Shown in pieces: positions 1 to 5,772 of a DNA stretch of 6,788 nt (position 1 is its first letter; every line of letters starts with the position of its first letter). The stretch comes from Actinomycetota bacterium (GTDB lineage Bacteria; Actinomycetota; Acidimicrobiia; IMCC26256; BP-133). The stretch spans positions 1-6,788 of the forward strand of contig JAUZEX010000623.1 in assembly GCA_030838815.1 (NCBI GenBank), written 5' to 3'. Position numbers and translations under genes: made by a program. The notes under the pieces were generated by a model, which was not told the DNA's origin, ran no database searches, and saw only the letters and a program-made list of their open reading frames with translations.

Positions 1-98
1 ACCTCGGACCGGCCGATCTTCCCGCCGATCTCGGCGAAGGTCAGGCCCTTGACGGCCTTGGCGTCGAGGATCCGTTGGGTGCATGCGGTGCGTTCCAT
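1..98 (-). CDS. cynS: Cyanate hydratase (cyanase), N-terminal fragment cut by the window edge
   Basis: The minus strand from an ATG at 98-96 reads 32 complete codons before the window ends. The peptide contains ILDAKAVKGLTFAEIGGKIG followed by RSE. This matches the helical N-terminal domain of cyanases, where an 'AK..KGLT...I....GRS' pattern precedes the conserved AALLGQ stretch. Family knowledge: cyanase converts cyanate plus bicarbonate to carbamate and CO2, the carbamate then giving ammonia and a second CO2, as a cytoplasmic homodecamer. The catalytic Arg, Glu and Ser lie in the C-terminal part, outside the window, so activity cannot be judged. The start is fixed by an in-frame TAG at 110-108 and the lack of other start codons between. 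The only Shine-Dalgarno-like GGAG abuts the ATG, so the message may be leaderless. Another small helix-turn-helix protein is possible on 32 residues, but the match favours cyanase. Confidence 0.7.
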   Translation of the reverse strand, partial: MERTACTQRILDAKAVKGLTFAEIGGKIGRSE

Positions 99-104
99 CT
101 CCGA

Positions 105-110
105 ACACTA
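105..110 (-). promoter_or_regulatory. Possible -10 box for a leaderless cynS transcript
   Basis: On the minus strand TAGTGT fits the actinobacterial -10 pattern TAnnnT. It is followed by six bases and then the ATG at 98, which is the geometry expected if transcription starts at the A of the start codon. No good -35 lies at the usual distance. A TTGACG at 126-121 is only 10 bp upstream, too close for a standard sigma-70 promoter. The call rests on spacing and the absence of a usable ribosome binding site. Confidence 0.22.
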
Positions 111-171
111 CGGCGCCCCTCGTCAACCCCGGTTTTCGACTGTGTTTCAATTCGGGAACCGCCGCCTTGCG

Positions 172-816
172 TCAGCAGGCAACCTGGGACACACGGGGCG
201 GGGCGGGCCGCTTGGACCGGGGGTCGATCATCTTCCAGCGGTTGGCCTCGATGACCCCCTGGATGACGCAGGGCGGGACGGGCTGGGGGTCGGGGCTGAC
301 GGCGGGCGACATCAGGTTGCCTTCGTAGTTCGTGTGGCCGAGGCCGAGGGCGTGGCCGAACTCGTGCTTGGCGATCTGGCCGAGCCCGCCGGAGTTGGCC
401 GGGGCCACGGCGCCCTGGATGGTGATCTCCACCTTGCTGATCAGTCCCCGGCGGGTGAAGCTCGTCACGGCCTGTCCTTCCGTGCGGCCGTCGCCGGGGG
501 TGAAACGGATGGTGATGTCGGCCGGCGATCCCACCGGAACCTCGGTCAGGCTGAGGGCGGGGAGGTCACCATCCCACTCCTCGACGGCGTTGCGGATGAC
601 CTGGGTGCTGGCGGCGTCGGGGGAGGCGACGCTGTAGGTCAGGTTGGCGTCGTCGAGGCTCTTCCCCCAGGCGCAGCAGAGCGCCAGCTCGTGGCCGCCC
701 TCGGCGCTGGCCCCGCCGCTCCCGAACGGGAACTGGGTCCAGATCAGCGCCAAGAGCACGATCAGCCCCCGCGCCGCCCGTCGCGACCGGGGCGGACGGC
801 GCGAGGAAACGGCCAT
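172..816 (-). CDS. Secreted matrixin-like zinc metalloprotease (metzincin)
   Basis: The 214-residue product carries HEFGHALGLGH at residues 151-161, the metzincin zinc site with ligands His151, His155, His161 and catalytic Glu152. Met169 in 'GNLMSP' would form the Met-turn. Upstream, 'LTYSVA' (59-64), a helix ending in 'EEW' (79-81) and 'ADITIRF' (99-105) follow the order of a matrixin (M10-type) catalytic domain. The N-terminus is a likely signal peptide: an Arg-rich stretch to residue 17, a hydrophobic core at 18-30 and an ASA cleavage site near 36-38. The mature enzyme would be about 176 residues, essentially a bare catalytic domain. No cysteine-switch propeptide (PRCGxPD) or C-terminal domain is visible. 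Cys47, Cys48, Cys183 and the terminal Cys214 could form disulfides. I chose the ATG at 816 because it begins the signal peptide and has GGGAG eight bases upstream; a frame from 909 would bury the signal peptide. Substrate unknown. Confidence 0.82.
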   Translation of the reverse strand: MAVSSRRPPRSRRAARGLIVLLALIWTQFPFGSGGASAEGGHELALCCAWGKSLDDANLTYSVASPDAASTQVIRNAVEEWDGDLPALSLTEVPVGSPADITIRFTPGDGRTEGQAVTSFTRRGLISKVEITIQGAVAPANSGGLGQIAKHEFGHALGLGHTNYEGNLMSPAVSPDPQPVPPCVIQGVIEANRWKMIDPRSKRPAPPRVSQVAC

Positions 817-824
817 CGTCCCGA

Positions 825-829
825 CTCCC
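825..829 (-). promoter_or_regulatory. Shine-Dalgarno site that decides the metalloprotease start
   Basis: GGGAG on the minus strand lies eight bases before the ATG at 816-814. The in-frame ATG at 909 would add 31 residues ahead of the signal peptide and is unlikely, so this site supports the shorter protein. Confidence 0.5.
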
Positions 830-911
830 GCGGACCCCGCCACGGAGGCTTCGACCCGGTCCCGCAATTGGCCCTCCCCAGGTACTCCGCCGCAACCCGG
901 GGCGAGCATAT

Positions 912-925
912 TCCGACAAATCGGA
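912..925. repeat. Small inverted repeat in the smc-metalloprotease spacer
   Basis: TCCGA (912-916) and TCGGA (921-925) are perfect reverse complements around a four-base centre. The site lies about 100 bp upstream of the metalloprotease start, in a locally AT-richer patch (ATATTCCGACAAAT). Such a site could be an operator or part of a promoter for that gene, but no convincing -10/-35 pair can be assigned and the short arms could arise by chance. Confidence 0.25.
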
Positions 926-938
926 CGGACGCCAGTGG

Positions 939-954
939 CCAGCGAGGCCGCTGG
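939..954 (-). terminator. Weak candidate terminator hairpin downstream of smc
   Basis: CCAGCG (939-944) and CGCTGG (949-954) form a perfect 6-bp stem with a 4-nt loop. On the minus strand it lies about 70 nt past the smc stop codon, and flanking GG/CC could extend it past a 2-nt bulge. No U-tract follows. Actinobacterial terminators often lack one, so this may end the smc message, or it may just be a GC-rich hairpin. Confidence 0.22.
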
Positions 955-1022
955 GGCCTGTGGTGGCGTTGAGAATCACCGCTCAGGCCACTCTCAGCGA
1001 CCGCTGGTGTCACCGAACTTCT

Positions 1023-4000
1023 TCAGACGGCCACCGGGGCGGGCTCGGACGACGGGACCCGCTGCGTGACGACGATGCTCGACCCGCCCGGTGGCATCGA
1101 CACGCCGTAGAGGCAGTCGGCGGCCTCCATGGTCCGCTTCTGGTGGCTCACGACCAGCAGCTGCGCCTCGTCGCGGAACTCGTGGATCAGGTCGACGAAC
1201 CGGCACAGGTTGACGTCGTCGAGGGCCGCCTCGACCTCGTCGAGGATGTAGAAGGGCGTCGGCCGGGCCCGGAAGACGGCGAACAAGAAGGCCAGTGCGG
1301 TCAGGGAACGCTCACCGCCCGAGAGCAGTGAAAGCCGCCGGACGTTCTTGCCCGAGGGCCGGGCCTCAATTTCGATCCCGGTGTTCAGCGGGTCCTCGGC
1401 GTCGGTGAGCCGGAGGCGGCCGGAGCCCCCGGGGAACAGAGTGGCGATGAGCGCCGCGAAATGGCGCTCGGTGTCCTCGTAGGCGCCGGCGAACAGGGTG
1501 GCGATCTCCTGGTTGACCTGCTTGATGATCTGGGCCAGGTCGCGGCGGGCAGCCTTGACGTCGTCCAGCTGCGACTCGAGCAGCGCGTAGCGCTCCTTCT
1601 GCGCCTCGTACTCTTCGAGTGCCAGGGGGTTGATCGCCCCCATGAGCCGCAGCTCCCGCTCGATCTCCTTCCCCCGGGAGGCCAGGCTCGCCCCCTCGGG
1701 GCAGGCCGGGGCAGGAGCCGCCAGGGCGACCTCCGGCTCGCATTCGAGGTCGCGCCGGCAGGACTCGACGGCGGCGTCGAGCTTGGTGCGGACCTCGGCC
1801 TCCTCGATCTCGACCCGGGCCCGGCGCTCCCGGGCGTCGCCGACCGCCCGCTCGGCGGTCGCCCGCTCCCGGCGGAGGGCGTCGAGCCGGGCGGCGGCGG
1901 CGCGCGCCGCCTCCGACCGCTCCCGCCGCTGCTCGCGCAGGCGGCTGTGCACGCCGGCCAGGATCTCGATGCGTTCCTGGATCGCCCGGTCGATGGCGGC
2001 GTAGGCGTCGCCCCGGGAGGCGAGGGCGCCCCGGCGCTCCTCGGCCTGCTGGCGGGCCTCGCCGTGGCGGACCAGACGGGCTTCGACCTCAACGAGTCGC
2101 CGGCCGAGCCCCCGGCGCCGCTCCTCGACCGCGGCGACCCGGAGGTCGTGCTCCCTGCGGGTGGCAGCCAGCGCCCGGGTCTCGGCGTCCAGGGCCTCGG
2201 CCGCCGCCCGGCGGGCCGATTCCTGGCGGCGCTCGTCGTCCTCGGCTTCCTCGAGGGCCGGGAGGGCCGCCTCGAGCGTCCGGCGCCGCTGGCCTTCGGC
2301 TTCGGCCTGTGCGGCCAGGGCAGCGGCGTGCTCCTCGAGCGCGGCCGCTTCGGCTTCGGCCTCGGCCCGCTCGGTCTGAACCCGGGTGGCGGCGGCCGCC
2401 ACTGCGGCCTGCCGGGCCCGGTGGGAATCGAGCGCCTTGTCGCCGGCCGCCTCCCACCGGCGGGCCTCGTCCATGGCGGTCCGGGCCTCGCCGAGCGCGG
2501 TCTCGGCCCGCTCCCGGGCGTCGGCCGCCTCGGCCGCCCGCCGGTGGGCCTCCTCCGCCGCGGCCGGCGTGGCGCCGATGGCGGTGCCCCCGGCGTGCCA
2601 GGCGCCCCGCCCGTCGAGCCGGTCACCGTCCGGCGTGACGACGACGAGGTCCGGGTTGGCCAGCGCCACCGACAGCGCCTGCTCCCAGGTCCCGTCCGCG
2701 ACGACCGTGCCGCTCAGAAGCCGGTTGAGAACGTCGCCGAGCCCGGAAACGCTGCTCCCGACACACCCGGCCAGCGGCCGCGCCCCGTCCGGCGGCGCCA
2801 ACCGGCGTTCGTCTACCGGGATACTGCGGAAATCGGACGCCGGTTCGTCACGGCCAGCCGGAGCCGCCAACCGGCGTTCGTCTACCGGGAGACTGCGGAA
2901 ATCGGACGCCGGTTCGTTGCCGGCGGTGGCCGGGACGGGGGCGGGAACCAGGACGGTTCCGGCCGTGTTGGTGGAGCGGAGCCGGGTGAGGGCGGCACGG
3001 GCCGCCTCGGCGTCGCGGGCGACGACGCCCCGCAGGGCCTCGCCGAGGGCGGCGGCGACGGCGGACTCGCAGCCGGGTTCGATCGTGATCAGGTCGATGG
3101 CGGGGCCGAGCAGGCCGTCGACGCCGTCGAGGGCGGCGGTCAGACCGGCTCGGAGGTCGCCGAGGGCGGCGTCGAGGGCGTCGGCCCGGGCCGCCCACCG
3201 GTGGGTGTCGCCGTCGGCGGCCCGGCGGGCCTCCTCGGCCGAGGCGGCCTGCTGCTCCGCCGCCTCGCGGGCCAGGCGGGCCGACTCGAGGGCCGCCACG
3301 AGCGGCGCCTCGTCGAACTCCTCGACCCCCGCCGCGGTCTCTTCCTCGGCGACGCGGGCCAGCCGGCGCCGGATGGGCTCCCGGCGGCCCTCGAGCCGTG
3401 TCTGCTCGGCCTCGGTGCGGGCCACGGCCCCGGCCAGAGCCGTCAGCTCGGCCCGGGTCTCGGCGGCGGCCTTGCGGGCGGGCAGGTCGCCGCCCGGGTC
3501 GAGCTCCGCCCGCCGCTCGGCCAGCGTCTCCTCGATGGCCTCGATCTCGGCCTGGCAGGGAGCCAGCGCCGCGCTCTCCTCGTCGGCGCGGGCCAGATCG
3601 ACCCGCAGCTTGGCCGCCTCGGCCGTCAGCGTCTCGACGACTCCGGCGTCGGCCAGGGCGGCCAGCGAGCGGTCGACGTTGCGCCGCTTCTCGGCCACGA
3701 GGGCGCCGAGCCCCCGGGCCCGGGCCAGGAGCGACTCGGCCGACGCCACGGCGTCGCCGAGCGAGTCGGCCGGGAGGTCGGACAGCGCCGCCTCCGACTC
3801 GGCCACCGAAGCCTCCAGGGTGGCTGCCTGTTCCCGCGCCACGCTCTCCTCGGCCCCGAACCGCTCCCGCCTCTCCCCGAGCGAAGCCAGCCGCCCGGTC
3901 AGCGTCGTGATCTCCCGGCCGGCCAGATGGAGGCGGATCGCCCGCAGCTCCTCCGTCAACCCGCCGTGGCGGCGGGCGGCGTCAGCCTGGCGTTCCAGCG

Positions 4001-4610
4001 GCTTCAGGTGCCGCCGGACCTCCTTGACGAGGTCGCCCAGGCGCTCGAGGTTGACCGCCGTCGCCTCCAGGCGCCGCTCCGCCTTTTCCTTGCGCTGGCG
4101 GTACTTGAGGATCCCGGCCGCCTCTTCGATGACGGCCCGCCGGTCCTCCGGACGGGCCTGGAGGATGGCGTCGAGGCGGCCCTGGCCCACGATCACGTGC
4201 TGGGTGCGGCCCATGCCGGTGTGGGACAGGAGCTCGGTGATGTCGAGCAGCCGGCACGGGTCCCCGTTGATGGCGTAGCCCGACTCGCCGTCCCTGGTCA
4301 GGCTGCGGGTGATCGTCACCTCGCGGGACGCCACGGGGATCATCCCGGCCCCGTTGTCGAGGGTCAGGGACACCTCCGCCTTGCCCGCCGCGGGCCGCTT
4401 CGGCGTGCCGGCGAAGATGACGTCCTCCATCTTCCCGCCCCGCAGCGACCGCGCGCCCTGGGCGCCCAGAACCCAGGCCACGGCGTCGACCACGTTCGAC
4501 TTCCCCGACCCGTTGGGGCCGACCACCACCGCCACGCCGGGCTCGAAGTCGAGCGTCGTCCGGTCGGCGAACGACTTGAACCCCTTCACGGTCAGGCGCT
4601 TGAGGAACAT
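1023..4610 (-). CDS. smc: Chromosome segregation ATPase SMC
   Basis: This 1195-residue protein has the complete SMC layout and the usual family length. The N-terminal head holds 'GFKSFAD' (10-16), the Walker A loop GPNGSGKSN (31-39) and the Q-loop VGQGRLDAIL (141-150). Long Glu/Arg/Ala-rich coiled coils run about 170-490 and 685-1040, separated by a globular hinge at about 495-680. The C-terminal head has the ABC signature LSGGE (1096-1100), Walker B ILDEVEAALDD (1122-1132, catalytic Glu1125) and VVSHQKRTMEAAD (1153-1165). Family knowledge: SMC homodimers join at the hinge, close ATP-bound heads with ScpA/ScpB and extrude or hold DNA loops for chromosome segregation. ScpA and ScpB are not in this window. 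The ATG at 4610 starts directly at the conserved 'MFLKRLTVKGFKSF'; its ribosome binding site is weak. The hinge carries an in-frame duplicated peptide, EPASDFRS(L/I)PVDERRLA, at 566-582 and 589-605, encoded by a palindromic DNA repeat. Confidence 0.97.
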   Translation of the reverse strand: MFLKRLTVKGFKSFADRTTLDFEPGVAVVVGPNGSGKSNVVDAVAWVLGAQGARSLRGGKMEDVIFAGTPKRPAAGKAEVSLTLDNGAGMIPVASREVTITRSLTRDGESGYAINGDPCRLLDITELLSHTGMGRTQHVIVGQGRLDAILQARPEDRRAVIEEAAGILKYRQRKEKAERRLEATAVNLERLGDLVKEVRRHLKPLERQADAARRHGGLTEELRAIRLHLAGREITTLTGRLASLGERRERFGAEESVAREQAATLEASVAESEAALSDLPADSLGDAVASAESLLARARGLGALVAEKRRNVDRSLAALADAGVVETLTAEAAKLRVDLARADEESAALAPCQAEIEAIEETLAERRAELDPGGDLPARKAAAETRAELTALAGAVARTEAEQTRLEGRREPIRRRLARVAEEETAAGVEEFDEAPLVAALESARLAREAAEQQAASAEEARRAADGDTHRWAARADALDAALGDLRAGLTAALDGVDGLLGPAIDLITIEPGCESAVAAALGEALRGVVARDAEAARAALTRLRSTNTAGTVLVPAPVPATAGNEPASDFRSLPVDERRLAAPAGRDEPASDFRSIPVDERRLAPPDGARPLAGCVGSSVSGLGDVLNRLLSGTVVADGTWEQALSVALANPDLVVVTPDGDRLDGRGAWHAGGTAIGATPAAAEEAHRRAAEAADARERAETALGEARTAMDEARRWEAAGDKALDSHRARQAAVAAAATRVQTERAEAEAEAAALEEHAAALAAQAEAEGQRRRTLEAALPALEEAEDDERRQESARRAAAEALDAETRALAATRREHDLRVAAVEERRRGLGRRLVEVEARLVRHGEARQQAEERRGALASRGDAYAAIDRAIQERIEILAGVHSRLREQRRERSEAARAAAARLDALRRERATAERAVGDARERRARVEIEEAEVRTKLDAAVESCRRDLECEPEVALAAPAPACPEGASLASRGKEIERELRLMGAINPLALEEYEAQKERYALLESQLDDVKAARRDLAQIIKQVNQEIATLFAGAYEDTERHFAALIATLFPGGSGRLRLTDAEDPLNTGIEIEARPSGKNVRRLSLLSGGERSLTALAFLFAVFRARPTPFYILDEVEAALDDVNLCRFVDLIHEFRDEAQLLVVSHQKRTMEAADCLYGVSMPPGGSSIVVTQRVPSSEPAPVAV
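2796..2848. repeat. Palindromic 53-bp element inside smc, copy 1
   Basis: The arms AACCGGCGTTCG (2800-2811) and CGGACGCCGGTT (2834-2845) are reverse complements at 11 of 12 positions around a 22-bp centre. The centre contains a further CCG/CGG pair. The element is about 64% GC, lower than the surrounding smc sequence. It is read through in frame on the minus strand and encodes the second copy of the hinge peptide (around residues 589-605). Copy 2 follows at a 69-bp offset, with one difference (T at 2822 against G at 2891). Confidence 0.85.
2865..2917. repeat. Palindromic 53-bp element inside smc, copy 2
   Basis: Direct repeat of the element at 2796-2848, identical at 52 of 53 positions. Its arms lie at 2869-2880 and 2903-2914. 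A 16-bp spacer (2849-2864) separates the copies, so the period is 69 bp or exactly 23 codons and the smc frame is kept. It encodes residues 566-582. Weak similarity extends some 7 bp beyond the left edge, which would fit a 69-bp tandem duplication; two independent insertions are also possible. Confidence 0.85.
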
Positions 4611-4654
4611 CGCCGGGTCAACCTAACGGGCCCGGCGCGTTCAGGCGCGGACCC

Positions 4655-4954
4655 CTAACCGAGAGTGAAGCCAACCTCTCCGTGAGGTGTCTCGGGGGTG
4701 ATGGCGACGGAGGTGACGATGGCCGACGGCGGGCCGCCCCGGCACCACGCCACGGCCCCCTCCACCGCCGCCGGGTCGCCCTCGAAGCAGGCTTCGACCC
4801 GCCCGTCGGGCAGGTTCCGGCACCACCCGGTCACCCCCTGCGCCACGGCCATCCGGCGGCACGACCACCGGAACCCCACGCCCTGCACGCGGCCCGAGAT
4901 GACGAGACGCCGGCGGATCGGCCCGGAATCCTCCGGGCGGGCCGGGTGGCTCAC
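4655..4954 (-). CDS. acyP: Acylphosphatase
   Basis: The 99-residue product contains the acylphosphatase signature GRVQGVGFRW at 21-30, with catalytic Arg29, and 'GWCRNLPDGRVE' at 43-54, with catalytic Asn47. 'GEVGFTLG' ends the protein as expected for the final strand. Length and motif order match the small single-domain family. Family knowledge: these cytoplasmic enzymes hydrolyse the carboxyl-phosphate bond of acylphosphates such as acetyl phosphate or 1,3-bisphosphoglycerate; the physiological role in bacteria is unclear. The GTG at 4954 is preferred because it overlaps the mutM stop as GTGA, has GAGG ten bases upstream and leaves a normal short leader. In-frame starts further upstream (GTG at 4963, ATG at 5032) would lie inside mutM. 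The GTGA overlap implies translational coupling to mutM. An acylphosphatase beside smc recurs in actinobacteria, with no known functional link. Confidence 0.93.
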   Translation of the reverse strand: MSHPARPEDSGPIRRRLVISGRVQGVGFRWSCRRMAVAQGVTGWCRNLPDGRVEACFEGDPAAVEGAVAWCRGGPPSAIVTSVAITPETPHGEVGFTLG

Positions 4955-5772
4955 GACTGGCACGCCTCGCACAGAAACGTCGACCGCCCCCCGAGCGCGA
5001 TCCGCCGGACGGGCCCGCCGCAGCGGGGGCACGGCGCTCCCTCCCGGCCGTAGACGCGGTGATGGGACTGGTAGCCGCCGGGCGCGCCGAACAGGTCGAC
5101 GTACTGGGCGTCGCGCAGCGACGAACCCCGGTGGGCGACGGCCTCCCGCAGGGTCGACCGCACCGCCCGGTGCAGGCCGGCCACCTCATCCGCCGAGAGC
5201 GATCCCGCCGGGCGGTCGAAGCGGAGCCCGGCCTCGAACAGCGCCTCGTCGGAGTAGATGTTGCCGATCCCGGCCACGAAGCGCTGATCCATGAGGAGAA
5301 GCTTGAGCCGGGCCGTACGCCCGGCCAGGCCCCGCCCGAGCACGGCCGCCGACCAGCCCGCCGACAGCGGATCGGGGCCGAGGTGGGCCAGGGCCGCCAC
5401 CGGCGCCGAGGCCACGAAGAGCTCCCCGAAGGTCCGGGGGTCGACGAAGCGGAGCTCCCGCCCGTCCGACAGCCCGAGGACGGCATGGGTGTGCCGGGCC
5501 AGCGGCCATTCCGGGGTGGTCAGGAGGAGCCGGCCCGACATCCGGAGGTGGATGACGAGCGTCTCGGCCCCGTCGTCGAGAGGCAGGAGGAGGAACTTCC
5601 CGATGCGGCCAGCCGGGCCGAGCGTCGCGTCCCGGAGCCGCTCGACGAGGACTTCGGGCGGATGGCGGCGCACCGTCCGGGCCCCGGTCACGGCCGCCGA
5701 CGTCACCCGCCGGCCCGCGACCTCTTCCGCCAGCCCCCGACGGACGACCTCGACCTCAGGGAGCTCCGGCAC
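4951..5772 (-). CDS. mutM: Formamidopyrimidine-DNA glycosylase (Fpg/MutM)
   Basis: The 273-residue product begins MPELPEVE, giving the Schiff-base nucleophile Pro2 (after Met removal) and Glu3 and Glu6. Lys59 in 'GRIGKFLL' corresponds to the conserved beta-hairpin lysine. 'HLRMSGRLL' (75-83) holds the void-filling Met78, 'DPRTFGEL' (111-118) holds Arg113, and 'GIGNIYSDEALF' (168-179) is the helix-two-turns-helix with Asn171. A C-terminal zinc finger has Cys248, Cys251, Cys268 and Cys271, with Arg263 in its hairpin. All expected residues are present, so the enzyme should be active. Role: base-excision repair, removing 8-oxoguanine and formamidopyrimidines and nicking the abasic site. The GTG start at 5772 is fixed by the need for Pro at position 2; it shares one base with the rnc stop (TAGTG), so translation is probably coupled to rnc. 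Confidence 0.97.
   Translation of the reverse strand: MPELPEVEVVRRGLAEEVAGRRVTSAAVTGARTVRRHPPEVLVERLRDATLGPAGRIGKFLLLPLDDGAETLVIHLRMSGRLLLTTPEWPLARHTHAVLGLSDGRELRFVDPRTFGELFVASAPVAALAHLGPDPLSAGWSAAVLGRGLAGRTARLKLLLMDQRFVAGIGNIYSDEALFEAGLRFDRPAGSLSADEVAGLHRAVRSTLREAVAHRGSSLRDAQYVDLFGAPGGYQSHHRVYGREGAPCPRCGGPVRRIALGGRSTFLCEACQS

Noticed and set aside
817..909. Longer metalloprotease start at the ATG at 909
   Set aside because: It would place 31 residues before an evident signal peptide, whereas the ATG at 816 has a well-spaced GGGAG and starts the signal peptide.
918..927. Ten-base match (AAATCGGACG) to the palindromic smc element, possibly a decayed third copy
   Set aside because: The match ends after ten bases, the arms are not preserved, and a match of this length is expected by chance in a window of this size.
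49..972. Open frame of 307 codons on the plus strand opposite the metalloprotease and cyanase
   Set aside because: Low-complexity Gly/Arg-rich translation with no motif; the minus strand encodes the HExxHxxGxxH protease and a cyanase N-terminus across the same bases.
2570..2620. SMC hinge lacking the 'PGGxxTGG' motif seen in Bacillus-type proteins
   Set aside because: The segment reads 'GDRLDGRGAWHAGG'; actinobacterial SMC hinges commonly have such a variant, so it is not a defect.
4611..4654. Direct CCTAAC repeats and a CGGGCCCG palindrome in and next to the acyP-smc gap
   Set aside because: Short GC-rich motifs of the kind expected by chance; no stem-loop with a T-run and no promoter spacing could be assigned.
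1461..4658. A very long open frame (1065 codons) on the plus strand opposite smc
   Set aside because: It is the antisense shadow of a GC-rich gene. It is compositionally biased (Gly, Arg, Pro, Leu), shows no recognisable domain, and mirrors smc, whose motifs are complete.
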